64,000 nt of DNA from Phlebotomus papatasi (lineage: Eukaryota > Arthropoda > Insecta > Diptera > Psychodidae), in NCBI RefSeq assembly GCF_024763615.1, contig NC_077223.1, forward strand, positions 11,098,001-11,162,000. Reading direction: 5' to 3'. How positions within the stretch are numbered: position 1 is the stretch's first letter; each line of letters begins with the position of its first letter. The position numbers and the translations under genes are program-made. A model generated the notes under the pieces. It saw nothing but the letters and a program-made list of their open reading frames with translations. It did not search any database and was not told where the DNA came from. Of the stretch, positions 46,901 to 59,130 are shown in pieces.

Positions 46901-49900
46901 TTTAGATGGATTTAAAACATTTTTTATAATCAACCAGAACTCAGCACAAACCGTGTAAAATCTGTATAAATCTTCTTCTCCTTTAATATGAAACGGTTAA
47001 AATTGTGCACTAAAACCATATTGGTATTACTTTTATAAGTCTTCAATAAAGTGTTTTTCGCGAAAAAAAGAGTATGCGCGCAAAAACACAGCTTGCGCGC
47101 AAACAGTGAATCTTGCGTGCGAAAGTAGAAAAGTTTTTGGCGCGCATTTGCGCGCAAACCCTCCCTCTCCTGCGCGCAGCGCGCAAGATTACTCCGTGCG
47201 CAGATCCCTACTTGGGGCGAGGTATCGTCTTTACGAGTGCTTTGCACTCGGGGGGTGACTTTGCACTCTACTGTCCATAAAACTTTCATTAATTCTAGCA
47301 CTTATTGGTGATCTTCGCCGATTCGGTCTACCATATATGTTATGTACCAAGTAGGGCATAAGAATCCTCAAAAGGATACTTGTAGTTACATTACAGTATT
47401 AGTCAATAAAATGGAAATATAGGTATTTTGCCAAACAACGACTCCGTGAAAAAGTTATCTGAAAGTCTGATTCCAAAAATGGTTTCGGAATAGTAAATTG
47501 CCTAAATCTAATTTAAAATTATCTAACTTGAATAATCCATTTCGATTTTGTTAATTTTTAAAATTCAAAAAAAAAATTTTTTACTACTTTCTCCCTAGAA
47601 ACGCATTAAAAAAAGTAGTTGAGTAAAAGTCATGCAATTTTTATGGACACTTAGATAAAATTCCCGAGATCTACAAGGTAGCGTGGTCGCCATCTTGATT
47701 TGATGTTCCTGTCCGCCATTTTGAATAATTGTTAAAAATAAAAACTCGTTCGATTTAGTTTTAAATTTTAGTATGTTGTAGCTGATGTCAAGACCTTTTC
47801 GGAACGTATTAAATACTTAATAAGTACTTAATTTATTAGCCGGGATTTGATGATACAGGGGCGTAACTATTATCTAAAAATTTGCTTAAAATAGAACCAC
47901 TTTAAAATTTCTTTCCTCCTCTCTCTCTGTAACTGTGTTATCACACTTGCACATTTAAAATTTTAATATGATTCACATTAATTGTCGCTGGTGAGAGTCC
48001 AAATGTGTAATTTGTGTGTTTGAATCATTTTATATTCAAAATTTGATCTATTTGTTGATAAAAAGGTAGACTTGGCCCGCAAAATTTGATATAAAATGAT
48101 TTATAGCATTAATGCGAAAAATTAATGCGATTTTCTCTTTAATTTTTTAATGTGAAAAATATTTATGCTTTAGGTAAATTTAAACTTATTTTTGCAAGCC
48201 AAGTCCACTTCTTTATCAATAAATAGAAAAACCCCAAATATTAAGTGACTCAAAGACACAAATAACATATTTGGACACTCACAAGCGACAATTAATGTGA
48301 ATCATATTAAAATTTTAATGTGTTCGAATGAGCGAAAAATTATTCATTTCAAAAATTATTCAAAAAAAATCACTTACCAAGCATATAAAGTGAGCACAGG
48401 CAATCTTAGTACCCAGATTGACGCTAGTCTTGATGAGATCCACAATTCCTGGAGTAATCTTCTCCATGGTATCTGTATCAATGTACCTGATGCACTTCCC
48501 AATTGCCACCATTGTGTGATGCTGCTTGGCCACTTCGGCTCTCATGGAATCAACAACTTCCTGAACATCAGATTGATCGCCAAATCTCGTGGACATGTAG
48601 CTGAGCTTCTCAGTCTCCACCTCTCCGGTCGCCTGCAACAGGCACGGAATCAGTAGCGGCAAGTGCGGGGCTATTGAATCTCCAGCTGTATCGATGATAT
48701 CACTGAGAGTACGTATCGAGATCTTCCTCACTTCCGGAACAACATTTGTAATACCCTTCTCAAGGAACAGTGGCAATATGCTCTTAACCACGCGAATTCC
48801 GGACTTTCCATGTCCCGCAGATGATGCCACAATGCAGGCTTTACTGAGAACTGAAGCTGTTCCTTCGGCCGCAAGACGAGTTCCCTCATGAATGTCATCC
48901 ATCACCCTGAATAGTTGAGCCCAGAGTTCCACAAGTTCTGTCTCTGTATCTGCATCTCCTTCGCGAAGCTTTAAATACCCAGGAAGCTTAATAAGATCCC
49001 TGACAGCCAGGCAACAAGACATTCTCGTGCGCCATTCGTGATTGGTGAGATTCTGGGTAACTTCTTGTAGGATCTCCCAATAGAATTGCTCCACAATCTC
49101 CTTCGGATTGGACACCAGTGAATTCCAGATGCTCACCATTGAATTCTGAATCTTTGGAGTTGGATCGTACTTATAGCGAAATAGCCTTGGAACAATTTTA
49201 CCCAAAAATGGCTGCATTTCCCCTTTGGCCACTCCAGCAATGGACTTGAGTCCAAAAGCTGCTCCCAATTTGCTATTCCAGGTGGCATTGTGATTGGCCA
49301 GTTGCATAAATTGATAGATGAGATCGGGTTTATTGAGATCTGATGCCAGAGAACACAGTTCCCGATAAGTTGTAATATTCTCTCCAGTTGGAGTTTTTCC
49401 AAGGATTCCCTCTTCAAAAATTTTCGATTCTCCTGTCACCTGCATCATCTTCCTGCGGCCTCCCGTAAGTTGCAGCAGCAATTCATCGGCCAACTCCTTC
49501 TGATCAACATCACTGGACAACGAGAAAATCTCACCAAGCCCTCGTGAAGCAACATCCTGCACAAGTTCATTGTTTTCCGACAGCAATTCCGTAAAAGTCT
49601 GCTGAAGAATCTCCCTATTTCCACTCACAATTTTTCCCCGGGAACTCGCTTTAACTGTGGCCAGGAGCCAAATTGCTACAGCTTGCCTCGAAGATGGATG
49701 CATTTCACTTGTCAACTCAATCAATTCTCTGAGCAACCACCTTATCAATTCCTCATCTTTCCCCTCCTCATCCGTCTCCATTTTTTCCTCACCGCCGCCA
49801 CCCTGTTTGAACACATCCACATCATCCTCCCCACCCACAATCTTCCCCATCGACTGCCCAATAGCAATATGCAGGGCAGGATCCTTCGTGAGACGATTGA

Positions 49901-52900
49901 GCTTGAGGAATTCCTTAAGAATGCGCTGGGAATAGAATTTGGCATCACCATGGGAGAGATTTGCTAAGCAAGTGCAGACTTCTTCCCTCAACTTCTGCTT
50001 CATGCTGTTACTCTTGAGAATACCAATGAGACTTGTGAGTAAGCTCTCTTTGGAGTCTGTTTCACCCTCCTCAGGCAAGGGTAACTGAGTGACATCCCCA
50101 ATAAAAGATAGCCCACGGATTGCAGCAGAAATTATCATGTGATGACTGTCTTGCAGAGACTTCACTGAAAATTCAAAATGATCTCTTTCGCAATTTTTTC
50201 TAATGCCCAAAAATTGTTACATTTAAAATCTAGGAAGGTCCACTTAAACGAGGGTATTTTGATTCGAAAAGCCCCTTTTGAAATTGAAAATCTCCCCTTT
50301 GATTTCCCAATTGTGTCTTAGCTAAATTTACATACTAAATTTTCACACAAGATCTGGAAAATTTATGAAATATCACACTTAAAAGCTACCATAAGCCTGC
50401 TTTTGAACGAGGATATTTTAAAAATGCACCCCACTGTGCTATGCACCGGCGAGTCTTGGATAATCTCCCCTTGAGGTTCGTGTCTGAATAAAATCTCCCA
50501 GTTAGCTGTTATAATACTCCTATTTGTGTCTCGACTAAAATAGGCAGACTTTCTATTTTATTCCGAAACGTTTCGAACTTGTTTTGAGGTACATAGTATT
50601 GAAAATAATTTAATGGAAGTCAAAGGGTTACCAAGTAAATATTAATGGTTGATGAAAAATAAATTAAAAAAGATATTGTATTAAACTAGTCTCATCGCAG
50701 GGGTTTATGTCATTTTGCCAGGAATTTAAGGAAACATCGTCAGTTGCTTTACAATCTGAAAAAGTTTTGTTAATGAAGTTGTATTACAATGGCTAATATT
50801 TGGTTTTCCTCTATATAATTCATGATAGCTAGACTTTATGAAAACTTTCATCTTACTTTAGTACTCCTTGTGTTCTCTTGATAGTAATATTTCGTATTTT
50901 TGGAGTTTTCATTTAACAAATTTCTCATGTGATTTGTGGAACTGCTATTAAAAAATACAGACACAATCTATTAAAATGAAAATTAAATTCACTAACAAAT
51001 TTCACTATAACACTAGGAATTTTTAAAGATATCCTTGGTGAAAGGTGTGAAAACTCTTGAAAAATCTGCACGAACAGCACTTTATATTTATCAATAACAA
51101 AAAACAGCGGATTTAGCTTTCGAAGAGTTACTTTTGTGCGCCAGAAGGTAGACAATTTCCACTGAGAAAGCTCAGTACGATATTTTATGTGCCAAGAGGT
51201 AGGCAAATGTGACTGAGAAAAAGTTCAGTGAGATATTTTGTGCGCCTAAGAGTATGCAAAATGACACGGCGAGAACGCTCAGTGAGATATTTTGTTTCGA
51301 ACGGGCAGTTTCGAATCAAAAGTTCCCCCTATAAATGCTGCCTTAGTGTAAAAAATGATTCTTCCCACAATTACACTATGAAAGTACTCAGGTGCTGTGA
51401 TATAACCGCTTTTACTCGACTACATTATTAAAAATAATGTTTAAAAGAATAATCAATTCAATCATTCATTGATATTGTTGTAGTTCGTCACATGAACAAA
51501 AAGCCCGCTGTGGTCAAAAAATGTGTTCCATAACAAATAAATTGAATTATCTCGGCTACCGAGCAATCGATAAGATCAAATTTTTGGTTCGAGCGCTTTT
51601 CAAAACCTGATACGTTTTACCAAACTTTTTAAAATTTGAATAAATTAATTTAAAGGGTTAAAAATTAAAATGTTAGCGGTATTATTACTTACGGGTAGCA
51701 TATATTTCGGCAGTGAAACAAATTTCGTACAAAGAAGTATCAATTCAAATTATTATACCTTTTAAAATGAAAATAGAAAAATTGTAAGACTATAGTTCAC
51801 CCAAGACACATTTGGGGCATTATTACAGATGAAAGAGAGATTTTATCGTCGATACAAACCACTAAGGGAATTCTAAGAGTAATCGGCGTGTAGAACAGGT
51901 AGAACACAATGCGGATATTTCAAAATACACCCATTTAAACGAGCCCAGACAACCCAAGTTACAAAATAAAATCTAAATTAAACTTTTAACTCTTTCCAGA
52001 TCGCAGCATATTATGCTGCAAGCCAATTTCACCATTTTGTAATCAAAAATATCTAAGCTCAGGAATTAATTGAGGTCCTACAAAAAATATCTTACGTTTG
52101 GACATCCTTATAGTTTGTAATCATCCATAAGAATCGGATTTTTATCAGTTCTGAATAATTAAAAAACATTGTTTTTCATAGAATATGCATATGCTTCTTT
52201 GGGGTACTACAGTCCGAAAAGAGACGAAAGAGTTAAGCGAACCCAAGTAACTCAATTTATAAAAGAAAATCTAATGGCTCCGGTAAACCTTTTGGATAGG
52301 GAAAAATTCATGAAGTCGAAGTTCACATTCATTTCTTTCTTTAAAGCTTGGCGTCTATCCCACTTTATCGCACTCTTCTTCTTATTTTGAATATCAGGCC
52401 AAATTAAATTTAGTTCAGTCGAATTTCAGATCGAAAGAGTGAGATAGACTTATGCAAATGTCTTGAGAGAAAACGGGTCGCGAATTTTGATTTTTTGAAA
52501 TTATACCGAGCTAAAAGGTGTGCCAGAGCCATAAATTCAACTTTTATCATGCAAAAGCTAAACAAAAAACAATTGTGCAAAGTATATGCACTATAGGGTG
52601 GAATCACCAGTTCTCACCAGTGCCTCACTTCTCGCCACTTATACATTGAAATCGCTATTTTTCGCAATTTATGAAATAAATGAGTCGCAATTTTTTTGTA
52701 TTGTTTCTGCTTCTACGCATAGAATAGAAAAATAATAATTATTCGTTTCGGATTCACGATTTTGATCACTTTTTAGAGCAATATTTTAAGCAAGTGCATC
52801 GAATCCAACATCTCTTACCAAATGTACTAAGTGTCGTCAAATTTTCATCAGGCGAAAAATACCTATTTGGGTAAATAATTTGTCTATTGAATATTTAATT

Positions 52901-55900
52901 GCACTTGTGGAATACATAAAATTTGTATTTAGTCAATTAATATTTCATTTTATATTATTTTTGTATAAAAATGAGGCATGGCGAGAAGTGGTAATATTCT
53001 GGAATTGATTTTACCACCTGTCGCCATATCTTTTCAATAGGCGACGATAACTTCACTTCGTACTTTCTCAGTTGTCAAATCTGCATTGTTTACTTTCTGC
53101 AAAAGCCCCATAATTTGATTTCTCAAATAAAAGTGAAGAAAAATCATTTAAAGAGAGTAATAATAAAGTGATCACAAGGAAAGAGAAATGGTGAATGTAT
53201 TCTTTTCATAGCATTGCCTAAAATAACCGAGTGTGGTTCTTTTCAAGTGGGTGGCGAGAAGTGGTTACAAATTTTACAAAACTGGCGAAAAGTGGTAAAT
53301 AGTGGCGACGAAATGGTTATTTTTGCATTATTAATAAAAATCAGTTTTTTAAGTAGTCCAGCGTTATGTTCTAGGATTATTGTTTTCACGTATCTAGAGC
53401 CAATACATCTAAGTAACTTTGTGTCAAATTTGACTTATCTTGTAACAAGGATTCAAAAGTTATGATTAAATGAATTTAATTTTTTCCTAAACATGGCGAT
53501 AGCCGGTTATTCCACCCTAGATTTTTTTTTTATTTTGGAGCCCCAGCATATGCAGCAAACCAATTTCATTCTTTCCGGACCGCAGCATTATGCTGCAAGC
53601 CAATTTCACCATTTTTTTTTAATCAAAAATATCTAAGCTCAGGAATTAATTGAGGTCCTACAAAAAATGTCTTACGTTTGGACATCCTTATAGTTTGTAA
53701 TCATCCACATGAATAAGATTTTTATCACTTCTGAATAATTTAAAAAAAAAACCATTGTTTTTCACAGAACATTCATATGCTGCTTTGGGTACTCAGAGTC
53801 CCAAAAGAGACGAAAGAGTTCATTTTTGATCATAAATATCTTAACTCAAGAAATAATTAGGGTCTTAAAAAATATATCCTAGATTTGAACATCCTTTTTG
53901 TTTAAAATTGACAAGAATTGGATTTTTGTTGAAAAAAGTTTTTGAAAAAATACTCACTTAGAAAATCAACAGCAGTCCTGAGGATTTCCCACTGTAGAAT
54001 ATCTTCTTGGGTGGATTTCTGTTCCTTGAGAATATTGATTCTCTTGTAGATCCCATAGGAAGCTGCCAACAAGCTTCCATGTTGCCCTTCCAAGCTTTTA
54101 TTTGCGGTATTCAGGAGACCCTGAACTTCCTCATCGAATGCCTGTCTGTCCGTCACATTGAAAGCAATGAGAATCCCATAGAGTTGTCCAACAATGGTCC
54201 TCGTGTCCTCTGTGACATCTTTGAGGGAAGTGGCCAGAAGTGGCATCAACTCTGCACTCTCACTGCACAGAATGTCAGGAGCTGCATGGAGCAGATCGAA
54301 GAGGCAACAGAGGGGATTAAAAGCTCTCTGGACAGTCACTAATTGACGTATCAGGAAGATGTACTTCCGAATGCCCGACGACACCTCAAAATTGCCCAAA
54401 ATAAAAGATCTCATCGGTTGGGCATTGAAATTCAAACTTGGCGGAGAGCTGTAGCCCGATGAAGCCCAGAGGCAGGCTCTCAAGTAATCCAGAACCTCAC
54501 CAAAAGTATCCAGATCATAGGGCAGGATCTTTTTGCCACTTACAAATCTCTGTTTGATATTTTCTTGCCTTTTCATGGCCATTTCGGCACAGTAAATAGC
54601 CATTTCGTTAAATTGGGGCAGGATAACTGAGGAATTGCTTTGGGTATCGCTTTCCTGGAAAGCTTTCAAGCGACTGTAGTCGATATTGTCTTTCTTAGGG
54701 GATCCGTATAAATGGGTGAAAATACTCTCGCGTAGAGAGGCTTTGCTTCCTGCAATCAGGAGGAGCAGATATCGCGAGGTGACCTGTTGAGGTGGGAAGC
54801 AGGTGGTGAGAAAGACAACACAAACACTCTGAACAATGGTACTGGAAGATTCCGAATGCTGGGCAATGAGAGCCAGCAGGAGAGTATGATTTCCAGCATC
54901 GGAATTCTCTTCCAATTTGCGCCAACCGAAAGCTGGCGCCATGGAAATCAGTGCTTCCCGGAGACTGGCTTGAATCTCCGTTGGTGCTTTTCCCAGTGTC
55001 GTGAAGTACGTGACAACCAGCTGCAAATCCTTGCTCACAATCTCCGGACAGACACTCACGAGGACTGACATTGCAGAATAAGCAGCATTCTGCACGTCAA
55101 ATGGTTCCGGTGGCGAAGCACTGACCAACTTTCCAATTCCCGTGGCAATCACCTTGGACACTTTCCTGATCAATTCGGGATTTCCGTCTCTGGTGAGATT
55201 CTCACAGAATTGCAGAGCAAGGACTTTGCATCTCTGATTGGTTTGTTCCCCAAAGAGAGCTTCGAAGATCACCTGAATCCCCTTGACCGTGTCAATTCCC
55301 TTTCCACGACACTTCAGAAGATACTGCAGCAACTTCTGACGCACCCTCACATTGCACGGAGAGGATTTTTTATCCGGAATCTTTGCTCCGTTCCCCGAGA
55401 AGAGAGTGTAGAGAGGCGCTGAGAGACTTCCATTGGTCCAGTCGATGGAGATGCAAGTTTTGCTGAGTTCTGCAATTGCCGGAGTGGCTACACTGAATCT
55501 CGTGTCAGCTGAAGCTACAATTAGTGGTACTACTGTATCTTCAGGAGCAAGGATATCGCTGGAGAAAAATTTCACCAGGCCCGTCTTAAAGAGCTCTAGT
55601 TCCTCAGTTCTCCATTTGTTCCCGGAAATCCTCCGGAAAGAGTAGGGACTCATACCGGCGGGCACTTCACTGTCTTGCGTAATGCCATAGGGAAATAGCA
55701 GAACATCCTGCAGGAAAGATATCAACTGCAGCTTCACGGAATCTTGAGCCAAAAGCTCCTGAACTTCCTTCCGTGCAGTTGAGCCTTCGGGGAGTTTTAT
55801 GTCACCCAGCAGGGGTACAATGAGTGCCAGAATTTTGTCCTGATGCACTTCAGGCTTACCCTTGAGAGCCACCAGCAACTGAGGCGTCAGCTGAGCCTTC

Positions 55901-56292
55901 AGTTCCGGCGACAATCTCGGAAAACCCATTGTAATGTAAATGATGGCAAAATTCATTGCAAATGACGAATCAGTATTTTGATACTGTGCCAGGATATCCT
56001 GCACTGGAATCTGAATCAGTGGCCGTGTCTTCAGTCTCTTGTTGATATGCGTGAGGACTTCCATTACCTTTTTTGGAGGGAAATATTCCCTAAAAATACC
56101 CCTTTTGTCTGGAGAGATAGCCATCAAAAAACTTACCTTCAGTCGAACAGCCTCATCGGACGAGACGATTTTAAGGAGTACCGGAGCCAGGAACTTACTA
56201 ACTGCATTCTGGAGTTGTTCATCGGTATCTGCACAAGCCAATCTCAACAAAACCCGTTCCAAAAGAGCAATTTCATCACTATTTGAAGACAT
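43920..56292 (-). CDS. Ecm29: ECM29 proteasome adaptor and scaffold (ECPAS/KIAA0368), complete
   Basis: Coding exons on the minus strand: 56292-56137, 56067-53958, 50164-48378, 45305-43920, about 1812 residues against about 1845 in human. The family signature starts at the N-terminus (ALLERVLLRLACADTDEQLQ) and runs colinearly: VMEVLTHINKRLKTRPLIQ, NFAIIYITMGFPRLSPE, SRYLLLLIAGS, EHLENSEELGTLAVDAV and others. The whole protein is HEAT-like alpha-helical repeats. Family knowledge: it binds the 26S proteasome, bridges core and regulatory particles, and acts in quality control and in linking proteasomes to membranes and motors. An acidic insert (GGGGEEKMETDEEGKDEE, near 49750-49800) and EIDNSVKKAKVDP near the end look disordered. 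The 69-nt first intron is in frame and stop-free. Introns of 3.8 kb and 3.1 kb are filled with transposons. Tail-to-tail with RN-tre and head-to-head with Caprin. Confidence 0.95.
45669..47212. mobile_element. hAT-like 1.54-kb non-autonomous element with CpG-rich ends
   Basis: Perfect 8-bp duplication CTTGGGGC at 45661-45668 and 47213-47220. Terminal inverted repeat TAGGGATCTGCGCACGGAGT. Both ends are rich in GCGCGC words, striking in this AT-rich DNA. An 8-bp duplication and a TAGGG start fit hAT transposons. No transposase frame. It contains the 352-bp palindrome at 45952-46303. Confidence 0.8.
45952..46303. repeat. 352-bp near-perfect palindrome with hammerhead-core-like motifs
   Basis: Arms begin ATTGTGAACGGAAAAATAGA and end with its complement; the centre is near 46127. 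Each arm carries CCTGATGAAGAGGAC...TCCTCGAAACG. A related single copy is at 18258-18286. Confidence 0.75.
47937..48322. mobile_element. MITE ending GTTATCACACTTGCAC, copy 2
   Basis: Same family and orientation as 3629-4027. The right end is degenerate after TTTTAATGTG. It ends about 55 nt from the Ecm29 donor at 48378, so it sits close to the exon. Confidence 0.72.
51990..52232. mobile_element. Second TTAA-flanked MITE family, copy 1
   Basis: 243 bp, ends CTCTTTC and GAAAGAG, with TTAA at 51986-51989 and 52233-52236. Contains the hairpin-like GCAGCATATTATGCTGC. Located in Ecm29 intron. A related copy lies 1.6 kb away. Confidence 0.75.
52596..53517. mobile_element. 0.92-kb TA-flanked element, copy 2 (inverted)
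   Basis: Inverted copy of 38731-39648, in the 3.8-kb Ecm29 intron, flanked by TA. Over a 250-nt stretch I compared by eye, the two copies differ at four positions. Confidence 0.8.
53568..53820. mobile_element. Second TTAA-type MITE family, copy 2
   Basis: Direct relative of 51990-52232, sharing most of the internal sequence (for example TCTTACGTTTGGACATCCTT). The left end has lost the TTAA. It sits directly beside the Tc1-like element at 52596-53517. Confidence 0.7.
56068..56136 (-). other. Ecm29: 69-nt stop-free, phase-0 intron in Ecm29
   Basis: Donor AAG/GTAAGTTTT on the minus strand and acceptor AAAAAAG/GTAATG. The 23 codons read through without a stop (VSFLMAISPDKRG onward) but have no counterpart in the family, where SSDEAVRLK joins VMEVLTHINKR directly (human AAVRNK-VIEILSHVNKR). 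The acceptor has a poor pyrimidine tract, so retention is plausible and would insert 23 residues. Confidence 0.75.
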
Positions 56293-56588
56293 TCTTGCGA
56301 ATTAAATACACTTTTTTTTTGCTATTCAGGAAACCAAAACACACTTTGCCGATCGCAGCGCCAAGAGTGGTGGGAGAAGAAAATTTCGCTGGCATGCAGT
56401 TCATGAGATTGCGCTTTTATTCAAAATCTCATTGCAACGGTCACTTTTATTGACTTTTAAAAATTTATTTTTCTGAATCAAGAGAACTTTTCTGAATAAA
56501 AAAAATCATAATTTTGCAATTTTAGAATTGTGTACTCAATAAATTTACCAAAAACCTGGAAAATCTTGAGGAGAGCTGGCAATTTTTG

Positions 56589-56697
56589 GTATTTTCGAGA
56601 GAATTATCTGCAGACAATTCCATGGAAAATTTCCAGATCCAAATATGTAGCTGAACACGCTGCAAAGAAATTTTTTATAGGGCATTACCCTCCCTAT
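56589..56697. repeat. Direct repeat copy 1 (Caprin upstream duplicate)
   Basis: Matches 60357-60452: AATTATCTGCAGACAATTCC, ATGGAAAATTTCCAGA, AGCTGAACACGCTGC and TTTTTTATAGGGCATTA in the same order, with few differences. It lies 3.8 kb upstream, near the Ecm29 start. Confidence 0.75.
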
Positions 56698-56807
56698 AGC
56701 CAACGGCCGCAGCGATTCTATTGGATCTCCAGCAGCCTTTTCTGCCATGTCCGCTGATTTTACCGCTCAAAATCCGCGTAAGCTTCCGAGATGGAATTTG
56801 ACGCTAA

Positions 56808-58190
56808 AGGAGAATGGTCAAAACTATATGGGCGCTGGTCCCGGAATCGCCACAAACGAGAGTAGGCGCATTTTGTAGGTATTGATATAAGATTGGAAAA
56901 TTGCCGGGACCCAGAACGATAAACGCTGGGAGTCCTTGTAAAAAAGCGGTTGTCCTTCCGAAATATCGCTGTTTTGACAACGAATTACTCAAGAACGACT
57001 AAAGCGATCTTGATGAAATTCGGTATAGGGTCAGTGTATTACTTAAACTTTTTACTCATGCATACCACCCAATCCCCCGACCCTCTATTCTTGTAGCCCC
57101 CATACAAAATGAGGCCATTTTATCTTACGACTTCTTTCTGAGAAGAGGTACAATGCTGAAATACGGCATGCGAACAAGACTTAAAGAAAACTTTTTAACC
57201 ATACATACCGAACCCTTCTTCCATCATCCCTTATGGTAGCCTCCATATAAAATGAGAGCATTTTACCTTATAATTTCTTTCTGAGAGGAGGTAAAAAGCT
57301 GAAATTCGACATGGGAACAAAGCTTAGGGAAGACTCTTTAACTAGCATACCACACCAACATCCACCTGTCTGATAGTCTCAATATAGAAAGAATTCCTTC
57401 GCACAAATTGTTATTAATCCACTGAATTTCATATTATTACAACTTCTGTAGACAATAAATCGAGAAGCACCTCCAAAACATTGAGTACAATATCACAAAA
57501 ATCATCATTAATGCCAATTAGATTATATGAGGATATGTTTCTATCTTTCACGTACCAACAGATCTTAATGAGGCGAAAAATGAAATATAAAAAATCTGGA
57601 AAATAATTCTTAACGTTATTACTTATTCATTTTTTTTTCATTCAATCAAGCTCGATCAAAAAGTTCTTCGTGAGGATTGATGAAAATAACTCTTCTCAGA
57701 AAGGAGTTATAAAGTAAAATGCTCTCATTTTATATGGGGGCTATCAGAATGGAGGGTGGGGGGAGGGGCTGGTATGCATGGACGAAAAGTTTAAGTAATA
57801 CACTGACCCCATACCGAATTTCATCAAGATAGCTTTAGTCGTTCTTGCGTAATTCGTTGTCAAAAGAGCGATTTTTTCAAACTACTTCCAGCGTTTATCG
57901 TCCTGGGTCCAGAGAATTTTTTTTAATCTTATACCAGTATCTGCAAAATGCGCCTACTCTCATCTCTGGATAAAGATAAACCGGTGCCCATATATACTTT
58001 TGATCATTCTTCCTTCTAAGAAATAGTTTTTATGCTCTAAAATTTTTCCTCCATAGTTTAGTAGAACATTGGTCCAAGAAAAAAAGTTGTTACCTATACC
58101 AATGTCTATCCATTAACATAGGACCCGTTCGTGGCGATTCCGGGACCGGATTTGACTATTCTCCTTTCTTCCTAGCATTCCATGGACGTT
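56808..58190. mobile_element. ~1.3-kb foldback element between Ecm29 and Caprin
   Basis: Long inverted arms: left GCCGGGACCCAGAACGATAA, GGTCAGTGTATTACTTAAAC and CATACAAAATGAGGCCATTT all recur inverted between 57.7 and 57.95 kb. The outermost GGAGAATGGTCAAAACTATA and GGTCCCGGAATCGCCACAAA recur inverted near 58.0 and 58.13-58.19 kb. Related worn sequence at 41050-41640. Confidence 0.65.
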
Positions 58191-59130
58191 TGCGGAACTC
58201 CGTATGGGACCGTCTAATAAGATATGTCCGCGAGTTTCCATGGACTTTTCTCTAACGAATATTTCCACGGCTTTTCCTATGGATTGTTAGCGTATAATCG
58301 GCAGTCAGCCCTTTAAAAATTCGGAAAATCCTCTATATTTCCAGGAAATTATCCGCTGAAATTTCCATGCAACGGCCTTAGAGGCTTCCGTGGTTTAATA
58401 TTACGGAATTCCACGACTTTTCCAGTGGATTTTTTAAATACATTTTTCTTCAAAATAATTCCAAAAATTGATTAAAAATTTCGTGGAACTTAGAGAATTT
58501 CCACACAAAAAAAACATCCACAAATAAATGGACGATCACTGCCAATTGGCAGCTTAGAACGAGAGTATTCATCTATCAGACGAACACTCAATTGTTCTAC
58601 TTTTGAGTTGAAAATATTGCTACTATATCGTTCATTTGAGTATGTCTAGCTCGCAAGAATTATAGCGTTAGGGCGAAAAATAATTGCAGAATTTTCGCGC
58701 TTACTTCCATGGAGTCTTGGTCGGAAAGATATCAGAAAATATACTCGGAATATTCAAAGAAAATTTTGAATCAATTTCCGAGGAATGCTCTCAAATATGT
58801 TGCAAGAAAATTCCTCGGACTTTTTTTCTAGGAAATCCACGCGAAAAAAAGCTGATAACTCCGCAGAATTCCAAGCGGAATACAGTAGACTCTCTCAAAT
58901 TCGGGCATATGGGACCGAAATGTCAGCCGAATTAGACAGAAATTTGGGCGACAAACTTTTTGAAAAGCAACGATTTTTTATTCATGTGCATATTAAGTTT
59001 ACACACTCATTTATATCGTAAATTGCATGAAAATCCCTCAATAATGCAAAATCACATCAAAACTAAGACAAAGCATGCCAAATTTGAGCATATTTGATTC
59101 ATTTGATAATCATAATTAACACTTGGAAGG

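Larger units (their letters stand above)
45356..47857. mobile_element. Outer element interrupted by the hAT-like insertion
   Basis: Left end TCCCGGCTAATAAGTACTTA (from about 45378) and right end, inverted, TAATTTATTAGCCGGGATTTGATG (to about 47857). The hAT-like element splits it. Without the insertion it would be about 950 bp. Boundaries are approximate. Confidence 0.5.
50165..53957 (-). other. Ecm29: 3.8-kb Ecm29 intron
   Basis: Donor CTAA/GTGAGT (minus, 53958/53957) and acceptor TTTTCAG (50165). It holds the two TTAA-type MITEs and the inverted 0.92-kb TA-flanked element. The 50.2-51.9 kb part has no identifiable content. Confidence 0.65.

Noticed and set aside
53940..53960. Reading frame continuing past the Ecm29 exon as SEYFFKNFFQQ
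   Set aside because: The donor GTGAGTA and continuation of the family at 50164 show this is intron.
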